64,000 bases of DNA from Phallus indusiatus (Eukaryota; Basidiomycota; Agaricomycetes; Phallales; Phallaceae): NCBI GenBank assembly GCA_027605045.1, contig JAQFWX010000045.1, forward strand, positions 1-64,000, given 5' to 3'. Made by a program: the position numbers and the translations under genes. Below the pieces are notes generated by a model. The model was given only the letters and a program-made list of their open reading frames with translations, was not told the origin of the DNA and ran no database searches. Below, piece by piece: positions 1-13,082 of the stretch (its first letter is position 1; each line of letters begins with the position of its first letter).

Positions 1-1157
1 ATTCCATCTCAGACTCTGTTGTAAACCGTCCTCAACTGCAACGAACTTCTTTTGTAGTTGGCGAATCCATTCGGTAATCGGAGTAGCATAGGCTTGAAGC
101 CTCTCGGCAGGCGTTAAAGACATGCCTATAAAAGAAATCAGCCAGACAGTTTCCTAGTAGTGAATCATACATGCCTAACTGTACACGTTGAAATAGGCTG
201 CGATAAAAATATGAAAAAAAAAATAAATGACCATAATATCCAGGTAACTTACTCTCGTTCATCACCCTCTGACAAATTTGAGTATTCAACTGTTGCAAAG
301 ATGACCTCAATCGCCTCGAAAAAAAATAAAAAGCTTAAACGACTTACTGCATGTTATCTGCTTACGCTTAAACTTTTTTTGAATACTCTCCGGTAATAAA
401 GAGCGTGTAGTTTGCGAGTGACCTCGGGTGAACCAATAATTTTTCTTTTACATCTAATGAAAATACGTAAAGACCACTATTAAGGTAAACATACTTTTGT
501 TTTTGGATCTCGGTCTTTCATAATGGATCAGTAACAACGGAACAATGGGAAAGGGGAAATGATACTCACAAGGGATCTGTATCGCGGAACGATGTTATCA
601 AAATGAGCAAATCAATTTGTAGTTAATAACGAGATTACCTGCCCTATATCATGGCTAGTTACAAAAGCTTGTCATTCATGAACATAATGTCGCGTACCGT
701 CCATAAATCTGGAGATTGACGTGAGACGTTGTTTGCCATCAACACAAACGCGTACTTCAGATCCGTCATCTTGTATGTTAATTGAGAAAATAACAGGTGG
801 GATATAAAAATTTCGGAAAATGGAATCTATTAGGAAAGATTTTTTCGAGTCCGGCCATACAATGTCTAGCAGTAGAGTAGTCAAACAAATAGAACATTCA
901 CATAATATCACTCTAACCTCGTTGATACTCCGCTTGCAAGTCGATTAATCCCTGGTGCATATGACCTAAAATGTGTCAATCACAGCAGATCAACACAAAG
1001 TTGTCAAAGAAATTAACAGACTGTGCAAATCTTCTATCGACCATTGTTTTGGACTAGGTGGTTCCAAGGGATAATATATAGTGAAATCATCTTTTCCGGA
1101 AGGCGTGTAGTCGTCGTCCTCGTCCGAATGCAATTCGTCTTCGTAATCGCTTGACAT
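1..1157 (-). CDS. DUF262 (GmrSD/ParB-like) domain protein, 3' end beyond the window
   Basis: The start codon is at 1155-1157 and the gene runs off the left edge. At least six exons join into a continuous DUF262 domain. An acidic N-terminus (MSSDYEDELHSDEDD) is followed by the exon at about 906-953 ending EYQR and an exon (about 705-905) with DIVWPDSKKSFLIDS, YIPPVIF and the family's DGxQR-type core (VDGKQRLTSI). Short exons then give FMDGQIPYRDPKTK, KNYWFTRG and RSLLPE, then FQRVQLGM and LTPAERLQAY at 1-125. DUF262 occurs in nuclease and ParB-like proteins, and its role in fungi is not established. The intron at 126-174 only fits as GC-AG. The start lies 160 bp from MDM31 on the other strand, so the promoter is shared. 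Family assignment is firm; exon ends were read by eye. Confidence 0.8.
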
Positions 1158-1317
1158 TGTGCACCGTTCAATGTGTTCGAGAGGAAGAGTACAAAGGTTG
1201 TTTGCTCGCTTATATAATTTCCTTATTACGCGAACCTGCATCGGCCGTGACGCGAATACGACGGCGGCAATCTGAGAGTGGCGCGAAACTCTTACCCCGT
1301 CGTCAAAAAAGGCTCGT

Positions 1318-3749
1318 ATGAGAGTTGCCAAACATTCATTGGCTTCTGGATTATTTTCTAATCTTTCGCACTATCGAAACCAGTCTGCTTTCGATAGATA
1401 TTCTGCCATTCGGAAGTACTTTCTTACTTCTCATCATGTCGCACGATCAACAAGCTCTCTTTCTCCTGCATTCCGAGTGCTGCATGACTACCAAATCCAC
1501 GACCGTCGTTCTCAACACCAGACACATATAAGAGTTCTGTGTCGTCAATTTAAAATTTCCTCCCGAATCCATTCGGAGTTACCAAAAAAGGATCACAATC
1601 CTGCGGAACCTCTTCATAATCCTCATCTCGAAAACTACCCAAAGTTTTTCCGTCGCCTAGCACTCCTCGTTCCACACCTGCATAGACCGACCAAAGACGA
1701 TCTCCTCAAGGTCACCACTAGTTTCTGGGGACGAATTCGGGTTCGTTTCAAGTGGTTTACGATCAAATCTTTCAGACGATGGAACGCGGACGACATATCT
1801 GCCTTTTTCACATGGTTTCTTATGACTCAGACAGTATGGATACTAGTGGGAACGTATGTATAATCTTTCGTTTTGTTTTTTTGAACGTATATTGAGATTC
1901 TGTTATAGCACAACTTTCTTTTCCGTCATATTTGCAACCGCTAATAGCTTAAGGCTGCAAGGCATGTGTATATTGCTGAGGTTGTAGACCTAAATCTTAT
2001 CCCTTTTAGAGTATATTGCCAAGGCCATTAGTAACTACTTAACCGCAGAAACGGGCATCGTCATTGCATTTGAATCAGCCATTGTTCCAAAATGGAAAGA
2101 CTCCCGTATATCGTTCAAAAATGTTTATATATCTCGAAGGCCAAACGGAAGTACAACGGATGCCTTAACTACACAAGTAAACCCTAATGTCCATAAATCT
2201 GCTGCGAGACTAGATGTCGGAAACCATCCCGCGTATCATCACGAAATAGAAGACGAGGAGAGTGCGATATCGATTTTCAATGAGCCATCGGCGGTCAATT
2301 ATTCCTTGTTTGATTTGGACGTTGATACTATTGATGTGACACTCTCTTTATGGCATTGGCTTGATGGAAAAGGACTCGTTAAAGATGTCATAGTTAAAGG
2401 TGTACGCGGTGTTTTGGGTTTGTTTCGTTCTTTGGCGTGTAAAAACCGATCGCCTATCTCATTTTTTTTTTTAGATCGACGCTCCGTTCAATGGGACCCC
2501 TCACTCAATCCGGCAGAATTCCGCCATAAACACCAGCCCGGAGATTTCCAATTAGAGTCTCTGCAGTTGGAGGATGTTCTGATTACTGTTTACCAACCTG
2601 CACGCTTTCGACCATATACAGCATCTATCTTCCGTGGAGAATTCAAAAGGTTGCGGAAACAATGGCTGTTCTATGATTTTCTTTCCGCAGAAAACATTGT
2701 CGGACAATTCGATAATTGTCTGTTCAGCTTACACAAACCTCAAAGCATCAGCAGAACAACAGAAGAAGATTTAAAGGATGGACAATGGAAGCGGATGGTA
2801 GGTTGTTCATTCGTTTACGACCAAGCAAATGACACGACAACGTATTTTAGTCCAGATTCAGGATTGACGGTGTGAATTTGGATCACATACAAGCTATGAG
2901 CGTCCCCGATGGTCCTATATCTTGGCTCACTGCTGGAAAACTGGATGCGGTTGTGGATATAAAGTTTCCTTCCGATCCGACTGACGCCGATTTTAACGCA
3001 TTAATATCAGAGATCGCCACAAACATATCACACGCCGCATCCTCCCAAGTCGCAAGTATAGCCTCCTCTGTCACGGAGCGTATTCCCGGTCAACGAACTC
3101 TCGCGAAACCTCCCATAAGTGCACCAGTCGAGGAAAACGAGTTTCTCAAACATCTGGTTATCGATATCGATATACGCTTCCGGGACCTTAAAGCAGCTGT
3201 ACCCCTTTTCACAAGCGAACTGTCCTACGTCAATAATGCATTGATACGACCCATTGTCGCTTTCATCAAGTGAGTCTATCCGTTCACTGAAAATATGGCG
3301 TATTTATTTCACTACAGTGCAAATCGCACTTTGGTTCCTATTCAATGTCACATCCTAAAGGACCTGGATGCTTTTGATGGCTCGTGGACGGTAAGCGAAG
3401 CTCTTTCCAATGTCTACCGGATGATTCATTACTTGCCCCAATAGATGTGGGAAAGTATGTCTCATTATTTTATAAATTTTCTATTAACCTGCTCACTACA
3501 TCCACAGCCGGACTAATGGATGATATTTCATATAAGGTGCCGTTAAAACAAGGTAGTGAACGAGGTCTCAATTAACTCGATTTTTAGACATACAACGCTT
3601 TGGCACACCATGTATCCAATGTAAACCTCAATCGACGTTTTAGAAGTGTGGGCCTATGGAGTCTTCAAATGACTGGTAATGCGGCTTTGGCGACTTTAAG
3701 GAAAATTGTGGACTCAGGTCGGGTACAGGAATTGTATCAGTCTTTCTGA
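1318..3749 (+). CDS. MDM31: Mitochondrial inner-membrane protein Mdm31/Mdm32 family
   Basis: Mdm31/32 proteins of the mitochondrial inner membrane maintain mitochondrial shape, distribution and nucleoids. The N-terminus (MRVAKHSLASGLFSN) is basic and hydroxylated, like a matrix-targeting signal. A hydrophobic segment (FTWFLMTQTVWILVGT) precedes the conserved domain. Family landmarks include YIAKAISNYLTAETG, FESAIVPKWKDSRISF, VKGVRGVLDRRSVQWDP, RFRIDGVNLDHIQ and GPISWLTAGKLDAVVD, and the C-terminus ends RVQELYQSF. About eight exons are needed. The second intron (1962-2009) keeps frame only if the donor is GC (G|GCATGT). The start was chosen because it opens the only frame with a presequence. 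The gene is convergent with RPS2, 89 bp away. The family call is secure; whether it is Mdm31 or Mdm32 is not resolved. Confidence 0.88.
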
Positions 3750-3838
3750 TAAAATATTTGCGAGCTGTATCTAGTCATTTGGCGTGGAATAAACATGCTC
3801 ATATTTTGAAACTAGCGAAACATATCGTCCCACATAAA

Positions 3839-4737
3839 CTAATAAGCTGACAACTTCTTGGCAGCTAATTGTAAATGCCCACTGTACTCATCGTAAGGGA
3901 CTTGCGGTAATGCAATCTCAGGCCACAAGTCAGGAGTAAGGAATGAGTAGGTTTTGGTAATCTGCAATTGATTTGTCAAGGTGGAAATCAGCTATACGAA
4001 ATGACACTTACAGCAGCAAAAGTAGCTTTTAAGAAGTTACCCATAGTTGCAGTGCTACCTTTCGATTGTGTGTAGCAATCTTCTACACCTGCGAGTTGCA
4101 GGAGACGTTTTGAGGCAGGGGCAGCGACGATACCGGTACCTCGTGGCGCAGGGATCAACCGACACATGACTGAACCGACTTTACCACTGACTTTGCTCGG
4201 AACTGTGTGTGGGCTACCGAGAGCTGCACCCCAGTAACCCCTTCGGACTGGAATAACTGATAGTTTGGCCAAGATAATAGCCCCACGGATAGCGGTTGCA
4301 ACTTCTTTGGCACATTTTACGCCTAGACCAACGTGTCCGTCGAAATCACCAATGGCAACAAAAGCCTTAAAGCGGGTACGTTGACCGGCACGAGTTTGCT
4401 TTTGAACGGGCATAATTTTCATGACCTCGTCTTTGAGTTTGGGTAAGAAGGCATCGATAATTTGGTATTCCTTAATAGCAAAGGAGAACAGATAAATTTC
4501 TTCCATGGACTTGATCTTTCCGTCTTTTACGAGACGACCCAATTTAGTTACGGGAGCCCTTAGTTAAAGAGATAATACAAGTTAGTTAATAGAAATTATT
4601 GCATAGCAAAGACAAGAGATCACCATTCTTTTTCTTCATCCTTGCGACCTCCCCGACGGGGTCCACGGCGACCACGTCCACGATCACCACCACGGCCGCG
4701 TCCAAATCCGCCACGTCCACGTCCTGTATCAGCCATT
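3839..4737 (-). CDS. RPS2: 40S ribosomal protein S2 (uS5)
   Basis: Component of the small cytosolic ribosomal subunit near the mRNA entry and decoding region. Three coding exons are seen. The first (about 4623-4737) encodes a Gly/Arg-rich RGG tail ([18 protein letters not shown]). The second carries the S5 domain with [42 protein letters not shown] and [16 protein letters not shown]. The last encodes [14 protein letters not shown] and ends AAKKLSAY. Length and order match eukaryotic uS5. The RGG repeats are the usual arginine-methylation target in this family. It is transcribed divergently from the TMBIM gene, and a 5'-UTR intron is possible upstream of the ATG. Confidence 0.95.
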
Positions 4738-5084
4738 TCGATGTACTATGAAAGAAAAGAGAAACTGAAAAAAAACCTATTGAATTAGTAAGGATTCCGT
4801 GAAGTACATCCAAAAAAGACATTCGGAATCCATCCACCCAACATGTCCAATCATTGTGAAAATTGAAAATGATAACAATATTGTACCCAAAAACCAGTTA
4901 GGTTGGAAGAAATTAGACTTACACTTGAGAGAAAGCCTTGACACAAGTTTCGAAACAACGAAACTTTCGGGTTGAAGTGTGTTTCTAAGCTGACAAAGCT
5001 TGATTAGGTAATGACGGATGCTGTGTGACGAGATCCGGTTCCGCCGCAACTCTCACTTCACTTCATTCTCGAACCTTCATCGTT
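4738..5084. promoter_or_regulatory. Divergent promoter region between RPS2 and the TMBIM gene
   Basis: This 347-bp spacer separates the RPS2 start (4737, minus) from the TMBIM start (5085, plus), so it must hold both core promoters. It is AT-rich near RPS2 and has pyrimidine tracts next to the TMBIM ATG. I recognise no binding site with confidence. The minus-strand open frames here look like read-through of UTR sequence. Confidence 0.4.
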
Positions 5085-6398
5085 ATGTCTACCCAAGCTC
5101 CCCCTCGCTACCAAGACGCATCCAGTGAACCTCTACTTGGGAGATCTGGACCTAGCTCTGGTATTTATAATCAACCCGATCCGTAAGTCCTAATATTATT
5201 TGAACTGGAAATCCCAGTTGACGGGTATTTCAGTGACGATGTGCCAGAAGATTTCAAAGTGTGTAGCAGGTCATATATTGTTACGTTAACTTAAGCAACG
5301 TGTCATCTAGTATGGTGTTTCAGTTTCTGAAAGCTCTCCAGAAATCCGCGCTGCCTTCGTGAGAAAGATCTATACTATACTCTGTATGTCGACATTCCTA
5401 TCTATCTTTCTTTATGCTAAAGCAGCTTCCTAGTCTGCCAGATTGTAAATTCTTCTCTCTGGATACCCTAATTATTGCTTTCTAATAATTTGTTAAGCTC
5501 GCCACCACAGTTGTCAGTGGCTTCTTTTCTCAGAATGCGCAGGCCATTTTTTGGGTTCAAACCAAGTACGTAGAGCTCAATGATTTATACACACCTAAAA
5601 CTCAAACCAAATAGTACCTGGTCCCTCTTAGTATCATTCCTCGGGACGTTGATAAATCTGGGTTTGCTCTTTTGGAAGAGACACAGTCATCCTTACAACT
5701 TCGTTTTACTTTCCACATTCACCGTTCTTGAAGCCCTGACCTTGGGCGTTGTTGTCGCGTTCTATGATACTGTGGTAGTTTTGCAGGCTTTGTAGGCAGT
5801 TTCTATCTGTCTTTTTTCTTCGCTCACTCATTCGTTTTGCATTAGACTTATTACTCTGGGCATATTCTTGGGCTTGACCCTTTTCACTTTCCAGTCCAAG
5901 GTTCGCCATCACTTACATCTTACAAATCCTGTGATAGCTAACAATACCGAAGTGGGATTTCTCTGGAATGGGACCTTTTTTGTTTGGCGGATTGATCGCG
6001 CTTGTTATGACGGGAGTTGTCGGAATGTTTTTCCCCTTCTCTAAGACAATGGACCTTATTTATGGCGTCGGAGGCTCCCTGTTATTCAGCGGATATATTG
6101 TTTTTGACGTATGTAGTCCCTCAGTTAACTCGTATGATCCACGTTAAGTTTCTTCAAGACATATAACATTAATAACCGCCTCTCGCCTGATGAATTCATA
6201 GTCGGCGCTGTCAGTCTTTATCTCGAGTATGTCTTCCATCAACATACGCATATTTATATGCAAGCACTGATTATATTAACTTTCATTTAGCTTTATCAAT
6301 CTCTGTGAGTTTCGGATTTATTATACCCGCATTTTGATTAACCCGCCTTTTTAGTCTTGAGCATCCTGCGCGTTTTGAACAACGTCCAGGACAATTAA
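5085..6398 (+). CDS. TMBIM / BAX-inhibitor-1 (Lifeguard, Bxi1-like) membrane protein
   Basis: Multi-pass membrane protein of the BAX-inhibitor family, which acts in ER/Golgi/vacuole calcium homeostasis and stress-induced cell death. A short polar N-terminus (MSTQAPPRYQDASSEPLLG) is followed by the family entry IRAAFVRKIYTILLCQI and six or seven hydrophobic segments: VSGFFSQNAQAIFWVQ, WSLLVSFLGTLINLGLLF, LSTFTVLEALTLGVVVAFY, LITLGIFLGLTLFTFQ, FLFGGLIALVMTGVVGMFF and YGVGGSLLFSGYIVFD. The conserved end is YNINNRLSPDEFIVGAVSLYLDFINLFLSILR, split over short exons. The aspartates of the last helices (FDTYN and YLDFINL), thought to gate calcium, are present. It is convergent with KTI12, 168 bp away. 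The family assignment is very secure. Confidence 0.9.
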
Positions 6399-6566
6399 GC
6401 AAGGATGGTGATATGTACCTGGTCTAGTTTTTCGGTGTGCTCGTGATAATCAAACGGAGATTATTTTCAAATTATGTCTGCATGTTTTGTTCTAAATACT
6501 CTATAAACTTGAATACAATGCTCTTTTCTGTGAACTCTACAGCGCTTCGTTCAGCGGCTCCTTGGG

Positions 6567-7586
6567 TCATGACTTTTTGTGCATGTTAACAAATGCTCTC
6601 TTCAACCGTTGTAGCTCCGAAAAGGTGATAGCTCGTGCCGGTAATAAGATCTCATACCGACCGGTCGAAAGTGATATGGGTATCTTTCCACCAATCCCAG
6701 TCAATGCTGTTTCATCGGAGGCGATTGAGGAAACTACGGCGGCAGCCGTGCTCTCCAGAATTTGTAAAGAGTCCGCCGGTGCTCGAGGGGCCTGAACGAC
6801 TGTTAATAACACTATTGACAACAACAAGGTCATTAATACTGACCGCACGTGTGCCCACATTCGCGGGCTTTATATCACCACGTATTATGGCAAGCCATAG
6901 CTGATCTTTAGGCAGCTCGGGCTCATCCCATGCAACTGTGAATAGCGGTGAATCCCACCGAACCATGGACGACGGTTCCTCGTAACGCATAATGAGACTA
7001 TCTAATCTGAGTAATAAAATGAGGAAGGCTGTTGGTTGTTTTGCCAGACTTGGTCAATAGACTGACGTATCTGGGGTATATGCGAAGTTTGTATCGCGCT
7101 CGTTGTTCCATTCAGCACATTGATTTGGCGTCGCTACGATAAATAACTTTAACGCCGATAAGCACCAATGATTAAATCTGCCGCGAAATAAACGCACGGT
7201 ACAAACCCTGACACCCGCCTCCTTGGCAGCACAATACAGCTGGTACCGAAATCCCTTTATATAGTTGAGGCTATCCAAGATTACGATCGTCGAAGGATTC
7301 ATATGCCGTTGTACGGTTGAAAATAAAGCGCCTCTTGCAGGTTTTTCTGAGCGGGTATCTACAAAACAAATACACAAAAAGCTCCTTCGACGAAGTAAAA
7401 GAAGGCTCGCGTACCACTATAAACACTGCGAGGTAGATTGAGTGAGTCATCTGATACCACGACGATTTTGAGGCCTAATTGTGAGTTCTCGGGCAATCGA
7501 AGCTGTGCTTCAAGATAGTCCGTGAGTTGATGAACGCGCCTTGTTTTTCCTGAACACGGATATCCGGTGACTGTTATTAATGCCAT
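6567..7586 (-). CDS. KTI12: KTI12, Elongator-associated P-loop protein
   Basis: KTI12 binds the Elongator complex and carrier tRNA and is needed for wobble-uridine modification. The N-terminus MALITVTGYPCSGKTRR contains the Walker A motif GYPCSGKT. Later landmarks are VVSDDSLNL, ARGALFSTVQRHM, IVILDSLNYIKGFRYQLYC, RVCTLFIVATP (across a splice), RWDSPLFTV and a C-terminal helix ending ITFSELQRLKRAF. About five exons are needed. Before the last exon, the donor that keeps frame is GTGCGG (NVGT|LVQAPRAPADSL). The start gives the expected immediate P-loop. The gene is divergent from PRM1. Confidence 0.9.
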
Positions 7587-8033
7587 AAAGGAATGAAAGC
7601 AAAGCTGGTGAATGACGTGACATAGCGTGACCAAACACAACTTCCATATTCTCGGGCTTTGTTTTCTTTTTGTATTTTATTATGAACATTCTTCGAAGAT
7701 TTTCACCTTAATGTCATCGCTTCAATGATTTAATGGTGCGCACGGCTGGCGAATGCAGGCTAACAAAGGGAAATAGTATCAAGTATGGCTATGTGTCATC
7801 AATCACGTGCAAGACTGTTGTACGCGAGAAGACAATAAGGATGATGGGCGTCTAATCGCACAAGAGGAACAATACGCTGTTATTGTCCGCATTCCAATAT
7901 TTGTTCAAAAGAATGGTCTTCTCTGTCGTTTCCCAACGCCCCTCATCCGCGTTCTTTCTTTTATCACATCTTTCTCTTATCTTCTTTCTCTCTTAAGTAC
8001 CGTCGCCGGAACGACTAATTCACTGCTCTCTTT
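7587..8033. promoter_or_regulatory. Divergent promoter region between KTI12 and PRM1
   Basis: A 447-bp spacer between two divergent start codons. It contains T/C-rich stretches at about 7925-8030 directly before the PRM1 ATG, typical of strongly pyrimidine-biased fungal leaders. The small open frame at 7807-8100 overlaps the PRM1 start in another frame and has no recognisable product. No specific regulatory site could be named. Confidence 0.35.
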
Positions 8034-11000
8034 ATGTCTTCAAGGATCCCAACTCCCCCACCACATTACGAACAACCAAATGCCCCTCAGACTGCATTGA
8101 AACCGTATCTCACTCTACCCTATTTAATAAGGTAAGATATGCGTATTCTTTACATTGCTGCCTTACTGAATTTGTCCCTAGCTTGTCATGGCTAGCCTAT
8201 CCAATTCTCTCTGCTCTTCGTAGCCTTTCGTCTTCAACTTTCCCTTGCATCGGCACAAGATGCAATTGTCAACGCCAAAGATGACTTACTATCCAGCTGC
8301 CAAGCTGCCCAGCACGCTGCCACCGCTGCAGCCAGTCTACCGAGATTTATGGCGATCAGCACCAACAAACAGGTCGTTGACGCAGTCAATAGCACGATGA
8401 ACGGCGCTAGAGAAGCCTTAATCCTTTCCTAACTGTTATGGAAGCCATCATCAACTTTATTGTGGATACCTATCGATCCACTTTTCTTTGTTTTCTTGAA
8501 TTAGTCATTCAAGGCGGTTTGGCAATCCTAATTGGTGCCGTTCAGGAGGTATGAAACCCATTTTCTTCTCTGCATGATTCCCAAGCTAATGCGCTTTCCA
8601 AGCTTCAATCATTCATTCAAAGTACTCTAAACGGAATTCGTACTGGTATTCAGAGTGACGTCGCTACCGCCAATTCGGCAATCTCTACAGCAATTAATGG
8701 AATCAACAAAATTTTACCATTCGGTGCAAGCATTAATGTACCACAATTCAGCATCCCCAGTCTCGATGCTTTAAATAACGTCACGCTTCCCACCGACTTT
8801 GAAACCACCTTAATAAAGCTTAATTCGTCCCTCCCTTCGCTTAGCGATCTTCGCAGTAGTATCGATAACCTGTAATGTCTCTTTTTACGTCTTATTATAT
8901 GCCATTACTGACATACATAACATTACAGGATCGATACGCCATTTGAATTGGTTAAGAAGGAAATAAACGAGACATTCTTTGGACTTACTTTTAACGAGTC
9001 GATTCTTCCAGTTCCTCAATTGGATTCGTTGTCATTCTGTAGTCAGGTCAACACCGGAGTGATTGACAATCTTGGCCAAGAATTGGTTCACGTCGCGAAA
9101 ATTGGCGTTATTTTACTCATCGTTTTGGCCCTCTTACTTTTGGCCGGCAATTGTCTTTTGGAGTGGTATAAATGGAGATGTCTTCTTCGCCATCTTGAAA
9201 GAACAAGACGCGCGTGGACTACAGATCCGACTGTTTATCACCTTGATAGCAACTCGGATCCCGTACTTCAGATGACTGACCACAATCTCTTAACCTTACA
9301 CGCCGTCTCAACCCACCCTCTTCTTTCCCGTCTGGCTAATCGTTTGGCGTCCATGCTCCGTCTATCTCAGAAAAACTACACACATCTTCAATTCTTTTTC
9401 CACTATGTATTTCATCCTCCCGCTCTTGCTTGCTTTCTCATTGGCTTTTTTGGCCTGCTTTCTGTGGAACTGCAACTTCTGGCCCTCGGACCCGTCCAAG
9501 CCAAGTTTTCAAGTCAAGTCGCAAGCACGGTTGCCGATTTCAGCAGTACAATAGCCACTTCCATGAACGCCTCGATGCAGAATCAATCTTCGGCATATGC
9601 AAACGAGATCAATGGACATATCCTACTTGTCCAAAGTAGCATCAACGACGGTCTTTTCGGTTGGGTCAACACGACTACCACTACTCTCAATACCACCATC
9701 GCCACTTTCTACTCAGACATACAGAATGCTGTTACGACAGTCTTCGGTGGTACTATTCTGGATCAGCCAATACAAGCCTTTGTTCGCTGCCTACTCGGCA
9801 CGAAAGTTTCCGCTATCGAGGATGCTCTCACTTTCCTTCACAACAATCTTCAAGTCGACTTTCCGACCGTGAACCAATCTGTTCTCGTTCTTTCTCCTGA
9901 TCAAGTGAACGAGGTAGCGCAACCTATCTCGGAAGCTGCTGTCGGAGGGGGATCGGGAAATAGTGAGGGACTTGTAGGACGCCTGGTTGACACGTACGTG
10001 TCTAGCTTGAAAAAAGAACGGATAATGTTCAGCATTTTCCTTGGATTGTGGCTTTTCGTCGTTTTCATGGCATTGTGCATTATCCTATGGCATTCGTATG
10101 GGAAGACCTGGGCAGAATCGCGAAAACGTAAACGGTGGGAGAGCGAACAACGTGAACAAGTTGTTCCATTCGTTTACCCTTGGCAACCCAACGAAAGCGA
10201 GAAAAGGAACACCGTTTTAGCAAGTCATCAACCTGCGGGAAGCACAGAAATCTCCCAAGCTTCGGACCATTGAACTCACCCGAACAAGTCAGCTTCTTTA
10301 CTCGATTGACGAAATCTGCCGGTGCTTTGACCCAAGGAGTACGAGCATTGAAACGGACTCCATCAGATGCAACTTCCACGCAGGAAGAATACCAAACGCA
10401 GGACTTGCGGGAACGGTCAAGCAAACTGAGACACAAGTCAATCGGTCGAGAATTGATCGTTACGGACGAAGAAGCGGCATTGAAGAGACAGACGTACGTC
10501 CCAAGTCATCAAACGGAGTATTTCCAGGTGGAAGTCCGAGAAGAGAAGGGTCGACACTGGTGGCAGCGCCTCTTGAAACGCCGCAATTCCGAAGATAGTT
10601 TCTTAAGTGAAAGTGTGGTGAAAACCGTCGATCCTTCTGCAGCTTTGCCTCAGGCCGGGAGTCCCCGCGCAGGCTGAATCCTCAGTTGACAATTCAAACC
10701 AACATCGGCATACCTGCTTCCCAGCGCCGTAAACTTCCGATCGTAATACAGGGCGAAGAAGAAGAACCGTTGAAAATGACACAGCAGACTTCGTCTGAAG
10801 ACATGGAGCCGTTAGTAAAACAGCGTCGCTCTCGTTCTTCGGTTACCAAACCTTTGTCTATGATTGGACCGTCAAAACCAGTTGAGAATCCTTCAGTGTT
10901 ATCCTTTACCCTTAAGGCACCTCAGACCCTAAATTCTAATTTACCAATCCACCACGGGTTCGTGCGACCTATTCCAGCCGAAACTCCCAGTTCCCCTTCG

Positions 11001-11198
11001 CCTCCTTCATCTCCCTATGACTACGCGACACTGGCACCTTCTGCGACTTCTCACCGCGTTCGAGCAACATCACAAGCAACAGCAGAAAATCCATTCGCAA
11101 CATGCTTTGATGATGACTGCGATACTAGTATAGGGATTCCATTCCGCCAAGCAAACCCCTTTGCAGATCACCCAGCAGGAACACCGCGTGCGGTGTAA
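8034..11198 (+). CDS. PRM1: Plasma-membrane fusion protein Prm1 with four apparent frame breaks
   Basis: Prm1 is a multi-span glycoprotein that promotes plasma-membrane fusion during mating. It starts [19 protein letters not shown]. Membrane segments include [72 protein letters not shown] and [20 protein letters not shown], with Asn-rich extracellular loops. A Ser/Pro-rich cytoplasmic tail ends near [14 protein letters not shown]. The conserved protein can be followed only by changing frame at about 8210, 8428, 10254 and 10663. Each change needs one base more than is present. The last three lie at runs of two to four C; the first is in a CT-rich stretch. Between the breaks the frames stay open and conserved, which argues for consensus errors rather than old decay. 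Confidence 0.82.
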
Positions 11199-11426
11199 GG
11201 TTCAATCGGACATTTCATATCGTTGAATCATATGCATCATATATCAATGTAGCGATAATAATAATGTGCAGTTAAATATATTCTTAATTAATCTCACTTT
11301 CAATATGTATTTGCAAGTGCATTCTATCAAGGGAGCTTAATATGACAATATCGAAACAGGTACATAAATGCAGAAGAGACATAGTATGGAAAACATGGGT
11401 AACCAATAGTGAAGAGTCGAGGAGGG

Positions 11427-12400
11427 CTACACACTCATTTTCATGGGAATCGTAGGATAAGGATTATATCCCTCTATGACGAAGTCGCTTGCCTCGAAGC
11501 CGTCTATGTCAGTGATATCCCTTGCCCAACGGAGTTTAGGGAAAGGTCTAGGCTTCCTGCTGAGTTGCGTTTGAAGAGCTTCCAAATGATCCTGGTATAC
11601 ATGCGCGTCGCCGAGTTGCATGATCAGTTCATGTGCATCGGTATCTGTGACTTTTGCAATCATATGTGTTAACAAAGCATAAGACGCTATGTTGAACGGA
11701 ATTCCGAGTCCTAGGTCGGCAGAGCGTTGGTACATCAGACACGACAATTTCGGCTTCGATGTTGGATCCGTAGGGGGTGGAAGGTGGACATAAAACTGAC
11801 AGAACATATGACAAGGTGGTAGCGCCATTAAAGAGAGATCTTGAAGAAGGAACGAATAGTCAGATTACATGCAAGATATTGCTAGCAAAACGACAAACCA
11901 GCAGGATTCCAAGCACTTAAAATGATCCGTCGGTCGGTTGGGTCTTTCTTGATTTTGTGGATGACTTCTTTCAATTGATCGACACCCTCCCCAGTGTAAT
12001 CCTTATCGCAGGTGTCATATTTGGCACCAAAATGTCTCCACTGAAATCCGTATATAGGACCAAGATCGCCTTCGCATCTGTGGTTTAATCCACGCTTGTC
12101 TAGGAAGTCTCGCGACCCATTCCCGTCCCAAATTTTGACACCCTTATCTGAAAGGAGTTTGCTATCGGTGGAGCCTTTGACGAACCAAAGCAGTTCCTCC
12201 ACAATTCCACGTAGAAAAACGCGTTTCGTGGTCAATAAAGGCACTATTGCATCTGCCAGCGAAAACCGAAGTGAAGGTGGTGCAAACAGCGAGATGGTGC
12301 CCGTTCCGGTACGATCATGACGGTGAGCCCCTTTATCCAAAATATCGCGAATCAAATTCAGATACTGCTCTTCCTCGTGTAATGTTAAGGAGGCGGCCAT
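11427..12400 (-). CDS. Thymidylate synthase
   Basis: Converts dUMP to dTMP using methylene-tetrahydrofolate, the sole de novo source of thymidylate. Two exons are joined as [14 protein letters not shown] across an intron at about 11850-11897. Visible motifs are the phosphate-binding RHDRTGTGT, the loop [38 protein letters not shown], the catalytic cysteine in [29 protein letters not shown] and GDAHVYQDH. The Met at 12400 ([12 protein letters not shown]) fits the family; another in-frame Met lies 11 codons upstream. Length is near the usual 300 residues. A MITE begins 124 bp upstream of this start codon. Confidence 0.95.
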
Positions 12401-12524
12401 GGTTTGAGAATGGGAAATCTTAGTTAGCAACAAGTTAGCAATTAAGGGTGTTGTTGACGCGTAGTTTATCCTTGTGGACGTCTATTATGGCTGCTTTCCG
12501 CTCTTTGCTTTCAATTCATTCATA

Positions 12525-12563
12525 AGGTAGAGGACACGTAGATTCGACTATCCTTAAGCGCCC
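12525..12563 (+). repeat. Left terminal inverted repeat of the MITE
   Basis: 39 bp from AGGTAGAGG to AAGCGCCC, matching the reverse complement of 13083-13120 apart from one substitution and one base gap. Confidence 0.88.
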
Positions 12564-13082
12564 ATTACATAAGCTAGGGTTAGCGCTTAAGCGGCGAAAT
12601 CTGAGAAAAAAATAAAAATTTCTTAACCCTAAATTATATTTTTAGGTACGACGGTGGTGGAATGTAGTAGATAACTCTTCTGATTTGACTAAATCAATGA
12701 TAATAAGTATGAATATGGTTTAATAAGTGGGGTTTCAATGCAGCTGAAGTTGAACTGAAGTGTAGCTATCACTTACGGGGATTGCTGATGTAATCTTCAA
12801 GTTAAGCGAAATTCCATTTATGGTAATTAGCTTACGTAATGTGCGGCGAAATTTCTCGGAGGCAAAAAAACAAAAGTTACCAAAACGCTGAAAAACAGCT
12901 TTGGTGATTTTGGGGAAGACCCGGGTAGTAAGTGGACTATAACTTTTCACACAGGCCATTTCCTTGAAAAATAAAACCGTAGAAATGTAGTTCACATTAA
13001 TTCAAATACATCTATGGTTTAATATTTTTATTTTTTTTGTGTTGTGTTGTGCTGAAACGATTCTGAGTCAAGGGTTTATTTC

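Noticed and set aside
8034..11198. PRM1 as an old pseudogene
   Set aside because: Frames between breaks are long, conserved and free of stops, and every break needs only one extra base, mostly at C runs; the same pattern occurs in essential genes.
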